A DNA stretch of 64,000 nucleotides, taken from Phycisphaerales bacterium. GTDB taxonomy: Bacteria > Planctomycetota > Phycisphaerae > Phycisphaerales > UBA1924. Below, one piece after another: positions 1 through 7,658 of the stretch. How positions within the stretch are numbered: position 1 is the stretch's first letter; the number at the start of each line of letters is the position of its first letter. The notes under the pieces are model-generated. The model did not search any database. It was not told where the DNA came from and saw nothing but the letters and a program-made list of their open reading frames with translations. The stretch covers positions 1 through 64,000 of the forward strand of contig JAFIFZ010000012.1 of the NCBI GenBank assembly GCA_020831775.1, read 5' to 3'. A program made the translations under genes and the position numbers.

Positions 1-10
1 TTGTGGGTTG

Positions 11-46
11 GGGGGGGGGGGGGGGCGGGGGGGGGGGGGGGGGGGG
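11..46. repeat. poly-G homopolymer tract
   Basis: Thirty-five of 36 bases are G, with one C at 26. The tract sits at the very edge of the window. It could form a G-quadruplex, but a homopolymer at a contig end is more often a read or assembly artefact. Reading frames through it give only polyglycine, so no gene is called here. Confidence 0.8.
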
Positions 47-90
47 CGCGCCTTTGGCGAGCGAGAGGGTAGAGGGGCGAGAGGCGAGGT

Positions 91-182
91 TCGCCGGCGA
101 AGGCCGGCGTCAAAGACAACTCACACTCGCCGGCGACAGCCGGCGACAAGGACCGCCCATCTCGCCAGCGAAGGCCGGCGAC
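91..182. repeat. three spaced copies of a short GC palindrome
   Basis: Near-identical 20-nt units built on TCGCCGGCGAAGGCCGGCG start at 91, 127 and 162, a period of 35-36 nt, separated by unrelated 14-16 nt stretches. Each unit contains overlapping CGCCGGCG palindromes and can fold. They lie just downstream (minus-strand sense) of the micro membrane protein gene. This looks like a REP-type intergenic palindromic element, or a folded 3' end, rather than a CRISPR array, because the units and spacers are too short. Confidence 0.5.
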
Positions 183-192
183 TCAGACAGCT

Positions 193-327
193 CTACAGAA
201 TCGCCCAGAGCAGAATCCCGAGCCCGGCGAGCACGCACATCCAGAACCAGATCGGGACTTCCAGGAATTTTCGGTAGAACAGAAACTCGAGGGCCATCCC
301 GAGCCAGACTGTGAACAGGCCTTCCAT
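193..327 (-). CDS. 44-aa single-pass micro membrane protein
   Basis: The short ORF begins at ATG 327 and ends at TAG. A strong ribosome-binding site, AAGGAG, lies seven bases upstream of the ATG. The product is strongly hydrophobic and tryptophan-rich: residues 1-18 form one apolar stretch, a charged YRKF patch follows, and residues 25-44 form a second apolar segment. It therefore probably inserts as one or two short membrane helices. It lies 29 nt downstream of the methyltransferase stop on the same strand, so the two are likely cotranscribed. I do not recognise a family. The ribosome-binding site and uniform hydrophobicity argue that it is a real gene below normal length cut-offs. It could act as a small regulator or accessory subunit of a membrane complex, but nothing in the sequence says which. 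Confidence 0.6.
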   Translation of the reverse strand: MEGLFTVWLGMALEFLFYRKFLEVPIWFWMCVLAGLGILLWAIL

Positions 328-356
328 CGCCTCGCTCCTTCTGCGTTCCCGCCGCT

Positions 357-1118
357 TCAGACCCGTCCGACCACGAACACAAAGAACGCCTCGTCGATCT
401 CGTCGGGGTGCTTGATCTGGCGGGTGTGGTACGCGCCCTCGTCGTCGACGGCGAACTCGGCCCTCGGGTAGACCTCGGTCTTGCTGAACCCCGCCTCCTC
501 CATCGCCTCGCGCAGCTCCATGATTGTCCAGAGGCGCCAGTCGTAGACGAACGCGTCGGGGAGCTCGATCCGCTCGCCGTGTAGGGTGTCGACGATGAAG
601 TGCATCGCGTTGACGACGCGTGCGGTCGTCGGGTCGGCGTGGCGTTGCTCCCAGGTGTAGGTGATCTTCGAGCCGTCGGGGGCCTCATGGTCGTCTTCGA
701 GCGTGCCGAGGGTGTAAGCGTCGGTGCCGCCGTAGAGGTCGCAGGCGATGATCCCGCCTGATCTCAGCCGGCGCAGCGCGTGGCGGAAGTAGGCGACCAG
801 GTCCGCTCTGGTGTGCAGCTCGCAGATCGAGAAGTTGCCGACGAAGAGGATGTCGCAGGGGTCGTCGGCGTCCATCACATCGCGGGCGCGGGGCGTGACG
901 CCCGGGGCGTCTGCGAGGCGTTCGAGCACGACCGGGTCGTGGTCGACCGCAAAGGCGCTGCTTCCCGGGATCAGCGTTGTCCAGGCGCGGCTGGTCGCTC
1001 CTGCGCCGGCGAAGTCTTCGCCGAAGATCTGTGGGTCGCCCCCGTGGATCGCCGCGAGCAGCGGCGCGTCCCGTTCGGGAGACTGTGCGCACAGTTCGTA
1101 GAGATCGTGCTTGTCCAT
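357..1118 (-). CDS. class I SAM-dependent methyltransferase
   Basis: The 253-residue protein has a Rossmann-type methyltransferase layout. A glycine-rich motif I region (EDFAGAGATSRAW, about residues 34-46) is followed by an acidic motif (AVDHDP), a DILFVGNFSICEL strand at about 90-102, and RSGGIIACDLYGG (about 119-131), typical of small-molecule methyltransferases. The rest is an alpha/beta C-terminal half with many aromatics that could form the substrate pocket. The substrate cannot be deduced. No Shine-Dalgarno sequence precedes the ATG at 1118; a TACAAC hexamer seven bases upstream suggests a leaderless transcript. The micro membrane protein gene follows on the same strand. The family call is firm, the function open. 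Confidence 0.85.
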   Translation of the reverse strand: MDKHDLYELCAQSPERDAPLLAAIHGGDPQIFGEDFAGAGATSRAWTTLIPGSSAFAVDHDPVVLERLADAPGVTPRARDVMDADDPCDILFVGNFSICELHTRADLVAYFRHALRRLRSGGIIACDLYGGTDAYTLGTLEDDHEAPDGSKITYTWEQRHADPTTARVVNAMHFIVDTLHGERIELPDAFVYDWRLWTIMELREAMEEAGFSKTEVYPRAEFAVDDEGAYHTRQIKHPDEIDEAFFVFVVGRV

Positions 1119-1125
1119 GGCCAGA

Positions 1126-1131
1126 GTTGTA
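1126..1131 (-). promoter_or_regulatory. putative -10 box, leaderless methyltransferase mRNA
   Basis: TACAAC on the minus strand is separated from the ATG at 1118 by seven bases, which would place transcription start at or next to the A of the start codon. No ribosome-binding site is present. No convincing -35 element is visible. Confidence 0.35.
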
Positions 1132-1155
1132 CGCGCCCGGCCGGTTCGGCGCGGG

Positions 1156-2565
1156 TTACGCCATGCGGATCCAGCGGAGAAGTGTCGGGAGGTTGGGGGC
1201 TTTGCCGTACATCAGCACGCCGATGCGGAAGATCTTGGCGGTCGCCCAGACGAAGACGAAGACGGCGGCGATGCCGATGAGGATCGAGGCGACGACCTGC
1301 CACGCCGGGATCGGCTCGGCGCCCGCCAGCCGGATCACCATCGCAAACGGGCTGATCGGGGGCAAAAGCCCGCAGACGGTCGCGAAGGTCGAGTTGGGGC
1401 TGCGCATCAACGGCATCCAGAGGATCAGCGGGATGAGCATCACCATGATGACCGGGGTGAGCAGCGACTGGGCCTCGTGCACCTCCGTCACCGCCGAGCC
1501 GATCGCCGCCATCAGCGAGGCGAGCATGAAGAACGCGATGAAGAAGTAGACGATCAGCAGCCCGATGTTCCCCGCGTCGACCAGGTGCAACAGGTCGAAC
1601 TGGCGCATCGTCAGGATCGCGATCGTCACATACATCAGCAGGACCGTCAGCGCCACGCACATCTGGCCCAGGATCTTGCCGGTCATCAGCTGCACCGGGC
1701 TGACGGCCGAGAGCAGCACCTCCATCACGCGGCTGGACTTCTCCTCGATCACCGTCGTCATCAGGTATTGGCCCCCGGTCATCACCGAGATCCAGAGCAG
1801 GAACATGAACGCGCCGGCCATCGCCATGTTGGCCCCGCCGCCGGTGCTGGCCCGCTCGCCCGTCTCGGTCATCACCTGGGGGCGGCTGCTCCGCACCTGC
1901 ACGAGGCGGCTCAGGGCCTCGGGGTCCTGCCCGGCCGCGGCGATGCGGGAGGTCCGGATCGCGCCCTCGATCTTCTGCTGGAGCGGCCGCTCGAAGCGGT
2001 CGTCGAGGCGAGGGCGGACGGTGATCTGGTAAGCCCCGAAGCCGAGCTCATCGCTCGGACGCACCGCGTTGGGCTCGATGAGCACGATCGCCAGCAGCCC
2101 GCCGTCCTGCGGCGTGCCCTGCAGGAGCACCCGCTTGCGCTCCTCGATCGCTTCGTCGCTGGTGTCTGAGGCGAGGGCGGCGACGCTGATGTCGGGGATC
2201 TCGCCCATCGCCTGCTCGATGGCCCTGCCCGCCGCGGCTTCGGCGGCCTCGCCGAGGCGCTCGCCCGCCTGCTGCTCGATGGCCCTGCGGGTCATGTCGT
2301 ACTCGGCGCGGAGAGCTTCCTCGGAGTAGCCCGCCGCGAGCTGGTCGGGGATCGTCGGGATCGATTGCGCGCCCTCCCAGCCGGAGCGGTCGACGACCTC
2401 GATGGTGCCGCTGACGCGCGGGGGCGTGTCGTCGATGAGCTGGGGGATCAGGAAGATCAGCCCGACCATGATCAGCGGGAAGATCACCACGCCGATGATG
2501 AAGCCCTTGGTGGCGACGGTCGAGATAAATTCGCGCTTGGCGACGGTGAGTGTCTTTGCGTTCAC
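1156..2565 (-). CDS. ABC-2 type exporter permease (NatB-like)
   Basis: The 469-residue protein begins MNAKTLTVAKREFISTVATKGF, the usual amphipathic start of NatB/YhaP-type permeases, followed by TM1 at about residues 22-45. A large extracytoplasmic domain rich in Ala, Glu and Arg spans roughly 50-250. Five more TM segments occupy the last 200 residues, including the conserved VIEEKSSRVMEVLLS coupling motif near 275-290. The partner ATPase gene lies directly upstream and the two overlap by four bases (ATGA), so they form one operon and one exporter. NatAB-type systems export sodium, and related systems handle peptides or other toxic compounds. The substrate here is unknown. Confidence 0.9.
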   Translation of the reverse strand: MNAKTLTVAKREFISTVATKGFIIGVVIFPLIMVGLIFLIPQLIDDTPPRVSGTIEVVDRSGWEGAQSIPTIPDQLAAGYSEEALRAEYDMTRRAIEQQAGERLGEAAEAAAGRAIEQAMGEIPDISVAALASDTSDEAIEERKRVLLQGTPQDGGLLAIVLIEPNAVRPSDELGFGAYQITVRPRLDDRFERPLQQKIEGAIRTSRIAAAGQDPEALSRLVQVRSSRPQVMTETGERASTGGGANMAMAGAFMFLLWISVMTGGQYLMTTVIEEKSSRVMEVLLSAVSPVQLMTGKILGQMCVALTVLLMYVTIAILTMRQFDLLHLVDAGNIGLLIVYFFIAFFMLASLMAAIGSAVTEVHEAQSLLTPVIMVMLIPLILWMPLMRSPNSTFATVCGLLPPISPFAMVIRLAGAEPIPAWQVVASILIGIAAVFVFVWATAKIFRIGVLMYGKAPNLPTLLRWIRMA

Positions 2566-3548
2566 AGCGCACCTCCCCGGGCGGCCCCGGCCAGTTCGGC
2601 CCGTAACTCATCTTCGGAGCGTTGCTCGTCGCCACGCGTGACGATGTCGACGAAGATGTCTTCGAGGCTCGGCGTCCGGAGTTCGATCTTCTGCACCGGG
2701 ACGGCCGATGCGATGGCGCCGAGCACATCGCCAGGGTCGGCGCCGTCTTCGAGGTCGGCCTCGTAGCCGTGCTCGGTGGTTCTGACGCCCGCGACGCCGG
2801 GGACAGACTCGGCCCTGACGCGGGCGCCGTCGCCGTCGGTCCCGTGGGCGGGGACAAACGCGATCCCGCTGGCCATGTGGGGCCCCCTGATCTCGTGCAT
2901 CGGCGAGTCGAGCACCTTCCGGCCCCGGTCGATCATCACGATGTGGCGGCAGAGCTGCTCGGCCTGGAACATGACATGCGTCGAGAAGATCAGCGTTCTC
3001 CCCTGGGCGTGCTGCTCGAGGAAGAGATCGCGCATCAGGCGCATGTTCACCGGGTCGAGCCCGCTGAACGGCTCGTCGAGGATGAGCAGGTCCGGCTCGG
3101 GCAGCACGCAGGCGATGAACTGCACCTTCTGCTGCATGCCCTTGGAGAGCTCCTCGCACTTCTTGTTGAGCTCGCCTTCCAGCCCGACGCGTTCGAGCCA
3201 GTCGGCGACGGCCCGCTTGAGCTGGGGCCCGCCGTGGACGCCCTTGAGCTTGGCGACATACTCGATGAAGGCGCCGACTTTCATCTTCTTGTAGACGCCG
3301 CGCTCTTCGGGCAGGTAGCCGATTCGGTCCTTGCTCTCGATGGCCGAGGGCTTGCCGAGGACGCTCAGCCGCCCCGAATCGGGGAAGATGATCGACATGA
3401 TCATCCGGATCGAGGTCGTCTTGCCGGCCCCGTTGGGCCCGATGAACCCGTAGAGCCCGCCCTCTTTGACGGTCAGGTCCAGCCCCTCCACGGCGACTTT
3501 CTCGCCGAAGGTCTTGCGGACCTGTTCCATGATGATCGCGTCTGCCAT
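2562..3548 (-). CDS. ABC exporter ATP-binding subunit (NatA-like)
   Basis: This 328-residue ATPase couples ATP hydrolysis to the permease encoded next to it. The Walker A motif GPNGAGKT lies at about residues 38-45, the Q-loop region at YLPEERGVYKK, a modified signature LSKGMQQKVQ at about 135-144 (LSGGQ in most ABC proteins, LSKGM in this exporter subfamily), Walker B LLILDEPFSGLDP at about 155-167, and the H-loop STHVM at about 190. The last 110 residues form the extra C-terminal domain (DUF4162-like) usual for these subunits. It overlaps the permease start by four bases. A GAGAGAGGAA stretch upstream of the ATG may serve as ribosome-binding site. Confidence 0.92.
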   Translation of the reverse strand: MADAIIMEQVRKTFGEKVAVEGLDLTVKEGGLYGFIGPNGAGKTTSIRMIMSIIFPDSGRLSVLGKPSAIESKDRIGYLPEERGVYKKMKVGAFIEYVAKLKGVHGGPQLKRAVADWLERVGLEGELNKKCEELSKGMQQKVQFIACVLPEPDLLILDEPFSGLDPVNMRLMRDLFLEQHAQGRTLIFSTHVMFQAEQLCRHIVMIDRGRKVLDSPMHEIRGPHMASGIAFVPAHGTDGDGARVRAESVPGVAGVRTTEHGYEADLEDGADPGDVLGAIASAVPVQKIELRTPSLEDIFVDIVTRGDEQRSEDELRAELAGAARGGAL

Positions 3549-3735
3549 CGGCGCGTGTTCCTCTCTCTGGCCCCGTGTCGCTGTCGGGCGGGGCCGTTCT
3601 CGGATGATTGCGCGGCGGGCCGGCCGGAGCGCTCGCCGGCCGTCGCGGATCGGCGTTTTGGCGCCGTCGGGACGATCTTCGGGACCGATCGCCTTCAGGC
3701 GAACCGGGACGGGTGAGTTCGGAAGTCGCCCCGCC

Positions 3736-3741
3736 TATTTT
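3736..3741 (+). promoter_or_regulatory. putative -10 box of leaderless prfA
   Basis: TATTTT is followed by six bases and then the GTG start at 3748, so the transcript would begin at the start codon. No Shine-Dalgarno sequence is present upstream of that GTG. The spacing is the same as for lolC and rlmE in this window. Confidence 0.45.
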
Positions 3742-3747
3742 CACCCG

Positions 3748-4839
3748 GTGCCCGAAGCCTTCCCCGACATCCCCAAAGCCCTCGCCGACCGCCTGCGGAT
3801 GCTGGAGGAGCAGCACCGCAGCACCGAGGCCTCGCTGGCAGACCCGGAGGTCATCAGCGACCACCGCAAGGTACGCGAGCTCTCGATCAAGAAGGCCGCC
3901 ACCGAGCCGGTCGTTGAAGCGTACCGGGAACTGGAGCGGCTGCGGGCCGAGCATGCCGAGATGACCTCGGCGCTGGGCGACCCGGAGCTCGCCGAGCTGG
4001 CGGGGCAGGAGCTGCCAGCGATCGTCGAGCGGGCCGAGACCCTCATCGAGACGATCAAGAACCGGCTGGTCACCGCCGACGACCGGGCCGTCGGCTCGGT
4101 GATTCTGGAAATCCGGGCCGGGACCGGGGGCGACGAGGCGGGGCTCTGGGCGGCCGACCTCCTGGGCGTCTATCAGAAGTACGCCCAGCGACGGGGGTGG
4201 GAGGTCGAGGTCTTCGAGATGGCCTCCGACGCGGGGCTCGGGGGCGTCCGCCACGCGGTGGTGGGGGTCCGGGGCGAGGGCGTCTGGTCGGAGCTCGCGT
4301 TCGAGGCGGGGGTGCACTCGGTCAAGCGTGTGCCGGCGACGGAGACGCAGGGGCGGATCCACACCTCGACCGCGACGGTCGCCGTGCTTCCCGAGCCCGA
4401 GGAGGTCGAGGTCCGGATCGACTGGTCGAAGGATGTGACCGAGCATGTGACGACCTCGCAGGGGCCGGGGGGGCAGAATGTCAACAAGGTCGCCACGGCG
4501 GTCCACCTCGTGCACGAGCCGACCGGCATCGAGGTGCGGATGCAGGAGTCCAAGAGCCAGCACCAGAACCGCGAGAAGGCCCGTCGCCTGCTGATGGCCC
4601 GCGTTCACGAGCAAGAACGCGATGCGAAGGCCGCCGAGCGGTCGGCCGAACGCAAGAGCCAGATCGGCGGCGGCGGACGCAGCGAGAAGATTCGCGTCTA
4701 CCGCTACCAGGACGGGATCGTGGCCGACCAGCGGCTGGACACGAAGTTCAACCTGCGCGATATCCTCGAAGGCGACCTCGGCCCGATGTTCGAGGCGCTG
4801 ATCGAGCGGGAGGTTGCGAGGAGGTTGGAGGCGTTGTGA
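3748..4839 (+). CDS. prfA: peptide chain release factor 1
   Basis: RF1 recognises UAA and UAG stop codons in the ribosomal A site and triggers peptide release. From GTG 3748 the protein is 363 residues, the normal RF1 length; the reading frame is open further upstream, but that stretch does not look like RF1. The catalytic GGQ lies at residues 241-243 within GPGGQNVNKV. The stop-codon recognition tripeptide is PAT (in VKRVPATETQG at about 190-200), which marks RF1, not RF2 (SPF). The N-terminal coiled-coil domain and the GTGGDEAGLWA motif are present. It is transcribed divergently from the ABC exporter. PrmC, which methylates the GGQ glutamine, is not adjacent. Confidence 0.95.
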   Translation: MPEAFPDIPKALADRLRMLEEQHRSTEASLADPEVISDHRKVRELSIKKAATEPVVEAYRELERLRAEHAEMTSALGDPELAELAGQELPAIVERAETLIETIKNRLVTADDRAVGSVILEIRAGTGGDEAGLWAADLLGVYQKYAQRRGWEVEVFEMASDAGLGGVRHAVVGVRGEGVWSELAFEAGVHSVKRVPATETQGRIHTSTATVAVLPEPEEVEVRIDWSKDVTEHVTTSQGPGGQNVNKVATAVHLVHEPTGIEVRMQESKSQHQNREKARRLLMARVHEQERDAKAAERSAERKSQIGGGGRSEKIRVYRYQDGIVADQRLDTKFNLRDILEGDLGPMFEALIEREVARRLEAL

Positions 4840-4865
4840 TGCTGTGGCTGGAGTTGTCTTGGATC

Positions 4866-4894
4866 TGTGGCGCTGGCGGCTTGCCCGCAAGTGT
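4866..4894 (+). repeat. intergenic palindromic repeat, copy A
   Basis: This 29-nt element (core CTGGCGGCTTGCCCGC) matches the reverse complement of 5286-5314 at 27 of 29 positions. Each copy is an imperfect hairpin, and the two copies bracket the small membrane protein gene in opposite orientation. It resembles REP-type dispersed elements. Confidence 0.65.
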
Positions 4895-4964
4895 CCCGAC
4901 GGCATGAGCGTCGAGAGTGCCGCGATTGCGGCGAGGTTTCCTTGATCTTTGGGAAGTGCGCTCG

Positions 4965-5198
4965 ATGACGAACGACCAACGACCCTCGGTGCTGTTGTTG
5001 TGGGTCTTGCTGCTGTTTGTGATCGGCATCCTTCAGATTGTGCTGATCGTCTATCTCGTGATTCAGCGGTTCTGGATCGCCGCCATCGCAGCGTTCGCGC
5101 TGGGCACGGTGGTGAACTTTGGGCTTTCGATGGCGATCGCAACGAAGTATCGTGATGTGATCACTTCGTCGCGTGACAACAAACCGCCCGGGTCTTGA
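4965..5198 (+). CDS. 77-aa two-helix membrane protein
   Basis: The frame is open from 4917, but the ATG at 4965 gives a natural start (MTNDQRPS) just before the first membrane helix. Residues 9-31 (LLLWVLLLFVIGILQIVLIVY) and 36-58 are strongly hydrophobic, so the product should be a two-pass membrane protein with both ends on the same side and a short polar tail. No known domain is recognised. The ribosome-binding site is weak (GGGAAG, about 10 bases upstream). The gene stands alone between two inverted copies of a palindromic repeat, downstream of prfA. Function unknown; that it is coding is moderately well supported by topology. Confidence 0.55.
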   Translation: MTNDQRPSVLLLWVLLLFVIGILQIVLIVYLVIQRFWIAAIAAFALGTVVNFGLSMAIATKYRDVITSSRDNKPPGS

Positions 5199-5285
5199 AG
5201 CGGCGGGCGTTGGGTGATTTTCTGGCTGGTGAACACTCGCCAGTGCTTTGTGCCGGTGATGCGCCGGCACACGCGATGAGAAGAA

Positions 5286-5314
5286 ACACTGGCGGGCAAG
5301 CCGCCAGTGCCACA
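5286..5314 (-). repeat. intergenic palindromic repeat, copy B
   Basis: Inverted partner of the element at 4866-4894, with two mismatches in 29. It can fold through CACTGGCGG and CCGCCAGTG arms, a nine-base perfect pairing around GCAAG. It sits just upstream of the DinB-family gene. A partial relative (ACTCGCCAGTGC) is visible about 50 bases earlier. Confidence 0.65.
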
Positions 5315-5353
5315 AATAGACCGCGATGGGTGATGCAAAGGGGAGAACAAAGC

Positions 5354-5872
5354 GTGAAGATCGATCCGAAAGCCTTGCTCGACCACGACAACGCATCGAG
5401 CAGTGCGCAGCTCGACGCCATCCTCGCCGTGCCCGACCACAGGCACGAGTCGAACGATTTCCAGCGGGCCTGCTCGGCGTTCGCCCACGCCTGCTCCGCG
5501 CGTGAGCTCTGGCTGCGTCGCATCGACCCCGAGACGCCGGCGCCCGAAGCGGGCGGCGTCGACCTTTTCCCCGAGAGCGTCTTCGCCGACGAGCTCCGCC
5601 CCCTGCTCGACCGTGTCGTGCGGTACTGGGACGCGTATGCCGCCAAGATCGAGGCTGGGCCGGGGTGGGAGGCCGAGGCGGAGCGGATCATCGAGTACAA
5701 ATCCACCGAGGGCAAGCCCTGGACCAACAGCGTCGGCGAGATCCTGCTGCACCTGTTCGCCCACGGGCAGTACCACCGGGGCCAGATCGCGCTCTTGCTG
5801 GGCAGGCTCGGCGTGAAGTCGCCGGCGACCGACTACATCATCCGGGCCCGCACCGCCAGGCGGGGCGGGTGA
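5354..5872 (+). CDS. DinB-family putative metalloenzyme
   Basis: The 172-residue protein belongs to the DinB/YfiT four-helix-bundle superfamily, whose members bind a divalent metal through three histidines and often act as thiol-dependent transferases. The clearest signature is near the C-terminus, LLHLFAHGQYHRGQIALLLGRLG, with the HxxxH pair and the HRGQ box typical of the family. An upstream histidine in LLDHDNASS or PDHRHESND may supply the third ligand. The GTG at 5354 was chosen because AAAGGGGAG lies eight bases before it; an ATG at 5333 is an alternative. The substrate is unknown. A second, divergent DinB protein lies at 52178-52690. Confidence 0.8.
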   Translation: MKIDPKALLDHDNASSSAQLDAILAVPDHRHESNDFQRACSAFAHACSARELWLRRIDPETPAPEAGGVDLFPESVFADELRPLLDRVVRYWDAYAAKIEAGPGWEAEAERIIEYKSTEGKPWTNSVGEILLHLFAHGQYHRGQIALLLGRLGVKSPATDYIIRARTARRGG

Positions 5873-5954
5873 GGGCTTCGGCCGCGTTCGGGCGGGGTTC
5901 CTCTTGCAACGGTCCTGGGATTCTGCAACGATCCTCGCCAGAGGAGAGATGCAG

Positions 5955-6899
5955 ATGCGCAGGACCACCGTTGCGATCGCGGCGGCCGCGGGCGTTTCGA
6001 CGCCCGCCTTGGCCGATCCATTCATCGATTTCGCGTTCAACCCCGCCCAGAGCGGGTTTGAAGGGACGCTGAGCCTGGGGGTCGAGACCTCTGGCTCGCT
6101 CATCGGCGATTACGACCCCGACACCAACCCGGGCGGCACGCGGACCAAGCCGGGCCTCTTCGGCTCGTTCGGACCGACCGAGAATGTCCCCGTGCCCGTC
6201 GACCTCGGCGCGGACATCGGCGGGCCGGCTGCGACCTCGATCTCGGGCTCGATGCGCCTGGCGTTCAACGCCGAAGGCGATACGGTCCGCGTCAGCGGGT
6301 ACAACGCCGCGTGGGGACCTGGATCGATCAGCCTCCCCGCGACGCTCTCGCTCGACCCCGACTCGTTCCGCACGCGCAGCCCGGACTCGACCTTTCCGGG
6401 CGTTCCGGTCAACCTGCCCATCGGTGAGATTCTGCTCAGCGACCTCTCGATGGTGCAGGTCGGCGACGCCGCGGCGGGAACCATGACCTCGCGCGCCGGC
6501 GGGTTCGACTACCAGGTCACGGTGCCGGTGCTGCTGTTCGGGACCGCGACGCTCTTCGGGCAAACCATCGACATCCCCGGCGTACCCCTGGCGATCCCGC
6601 TCGACGGCGGCGTCGACATCGAGGGCGACGACGCGGCTCTGTTTTCGCAGCGCAGTTTCACCCAGGACGGGGGCGCAGCGCCGGGGCTGCAGCTCCCGAC
6701 CTTCCCGCTGGATCTGCCGACGGTGCTCCCTCCCGGCGAGACGGCGAGCCTGCTCTTCTCGCTGGAGCTCGAGAACATCCTCTTCGCCCTCAGCGGGACG
6801 CAGACGCTCGTCAGCAGCGGCGTGGTGATCCCAGCACCGGGAACGGTTGCGATCGTTTCGCTCGCGGGCCTTGGTTTGCTTGGGCGTCGCCGCCGGTGA
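5955..6899 (+). CDS. secreted PEP-CTERM-like protein
   Basis: The 314-residue protein starts at ATG 5955, eight bases after AGGAG; an ATG at 5949 is too close to the ribosome-binding site. Residues 1-22 (MRRTTVAIAAAAGVSTPALA) form a signal peptide. The body is rich in beta-type sequence, Pro, Gly and Asp, with no domain I recognise. The last 27 residues have the tripartite PEP-CTERM-like layout: VIPAPGT, a short hydrophobic helix (VAIVSLAGLGLLG) and a terminal RRRR. Such tails direct processing and surface or exopolysaccharide association by exosortase-type machinery; no exosortase is in this window. The gene is monocistronic and convergent with the next one. Confidence 0.8.
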   Translation: MRRTTVAIAAAAGVSTPALADPFIDFAFNPAQSGFEGTLSLGVETSGSLIGDYDPDTNPGGTRTKPGLFGSFGPTENVPVPVDLGADIGGPAATSISGSMRLAFNAEGDTVRVSGYNAAWGPGSISLPATLSLDPDSFRTRSPDSTFPGVPVNLPIGEILLSDLSMVQVGDAAAGTMTSRAGGFDYQVTVPVLLFGTATLFGQTIDIPGVPLAIPLDGGVDIEGDDAALFSQRSFTQDGGAAPGLQLPTFPLDLPTVLPPGETASLLFSLELENILFALSGTQTLVSSGVVIPAPGTVAIVSLAGLGLLGRRRR

Positions 6900-6906
6900 G
6901 GGGCGA

Positions 6907-7506
6907 TTAGCGTCCTGGTGCGACCAGCTCGACCGTGTGGTCTTCGAGGTTGGGGATCTTCATCGAGCTCGGCGAGAGGCGACCGTTCAGCGAGATCCCC
7001 GTCGGCATCGACTGGTAGGTCTCGATCGAGATCTGACTGATCGGCATCGGGAAGCCGGGGATGTGCTCGGCGTCGCTCATCGTGATCGTCGCGACGACCA
7101 TGAGGTTTGTGGCGTCGTCTGGGACATGCTCCAGGGGCGTGCGTTCGCCCTCGCCCGCGGCACGGCCCATCACCCCCCGGTGCACCGGGTGGTTGTACCA
7201 GCGCATGACGGCGGCCTTGTCCTCGAACCAGGCCATGATGACGCTCTTGCCGGATTGGGTCTGGGCGAGCTCGACGCCGTAGCACCCGGGCACGCTCCGG
7301 ATGGCCCCGGCGAGCATGTCGCCCATGTTCACGGCCGGGACGGGCCGGTCTTCCGGCTGATCCTGATCCTGGGCGGGGCGTCCTTCCTGGACGGGTCGGC
7401 CCTCCTGTGTGGAGGCTGCCTGGCCGGCCCCGAGGAGGGCGAGCCCCGCGGCAGAGGCGAGCAGGGCGAGTGCGGAGACGCGGTGGAGACTGGTTCTGGC
7501 GGGCAT
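6907..7506 (-). CDS. secreted protein with ABM-like alpha/beta-barrel domain
   Basis: The 199-residue reading starts at ATG 7506, with AGGAG seven bases upstream. Earlier in-frame starts would add about 64 residues of low-quality sequence. Residues 1-32 look like a signal peptide ending near GQAAS. A Gln/Asp/Pro-rich linker follows (about 33-55). From about 60 onward, VPGCYGVELAQTQSGKSVIMAWF and AVMRWYNHPVHRGVM resemble the antibiotic-biosynthesis-monooxygenase type dimeric alpha/beta barrel, in which a small substrate sits in the barrel. No catalytic assignment is possible. It is transcribed divergently from the prepilin gene. Confidence 0.6.
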   Translation of the reverse strand: MPARTSLHRVSALALLASAAGLALLGAGQAASTQEGRPVQEGRPAQDQDQPEDRPVPAVNMGDMLAGAIRSVPGCYGVELAQTQSGKSVIMAWFEDKAAVMRWYNHPVHRGVMGRAAGEGERTPLEHVPDDATNLMVVATITMSDAEHIPGFPMPISQISIETYQSMPTGISLNGRLSPSSMKIPNLEDHTVELVAPGR

Positions 7507-7658
7507 GGGGAGGCTCCTGGCCCGCTTGGCGGCGGGATCGTTGTTGTGGCGAGTGTACTTTCCGGACGGTTGTGGTGCGGAATGTCTGTGCGCCATTTTC
7601 ACGAAGACGGAGCATCGGGAGGGCTTGAACTGCGAATGGATTCTCGATAAGGTTCGTT

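Noticed and set aside
91-182. CRISPR array
   Set aside because: Only three 20-nt palindromic units with 14-16 nt spacers, no cas genes, and repeats that differ from each other.
2608-5142. An 844-codon minus-strand frame
   Set aside because: It overlaps prfA on the opposite strand and the ABC ATPase in another frame. It lacks any protein-like pattern.
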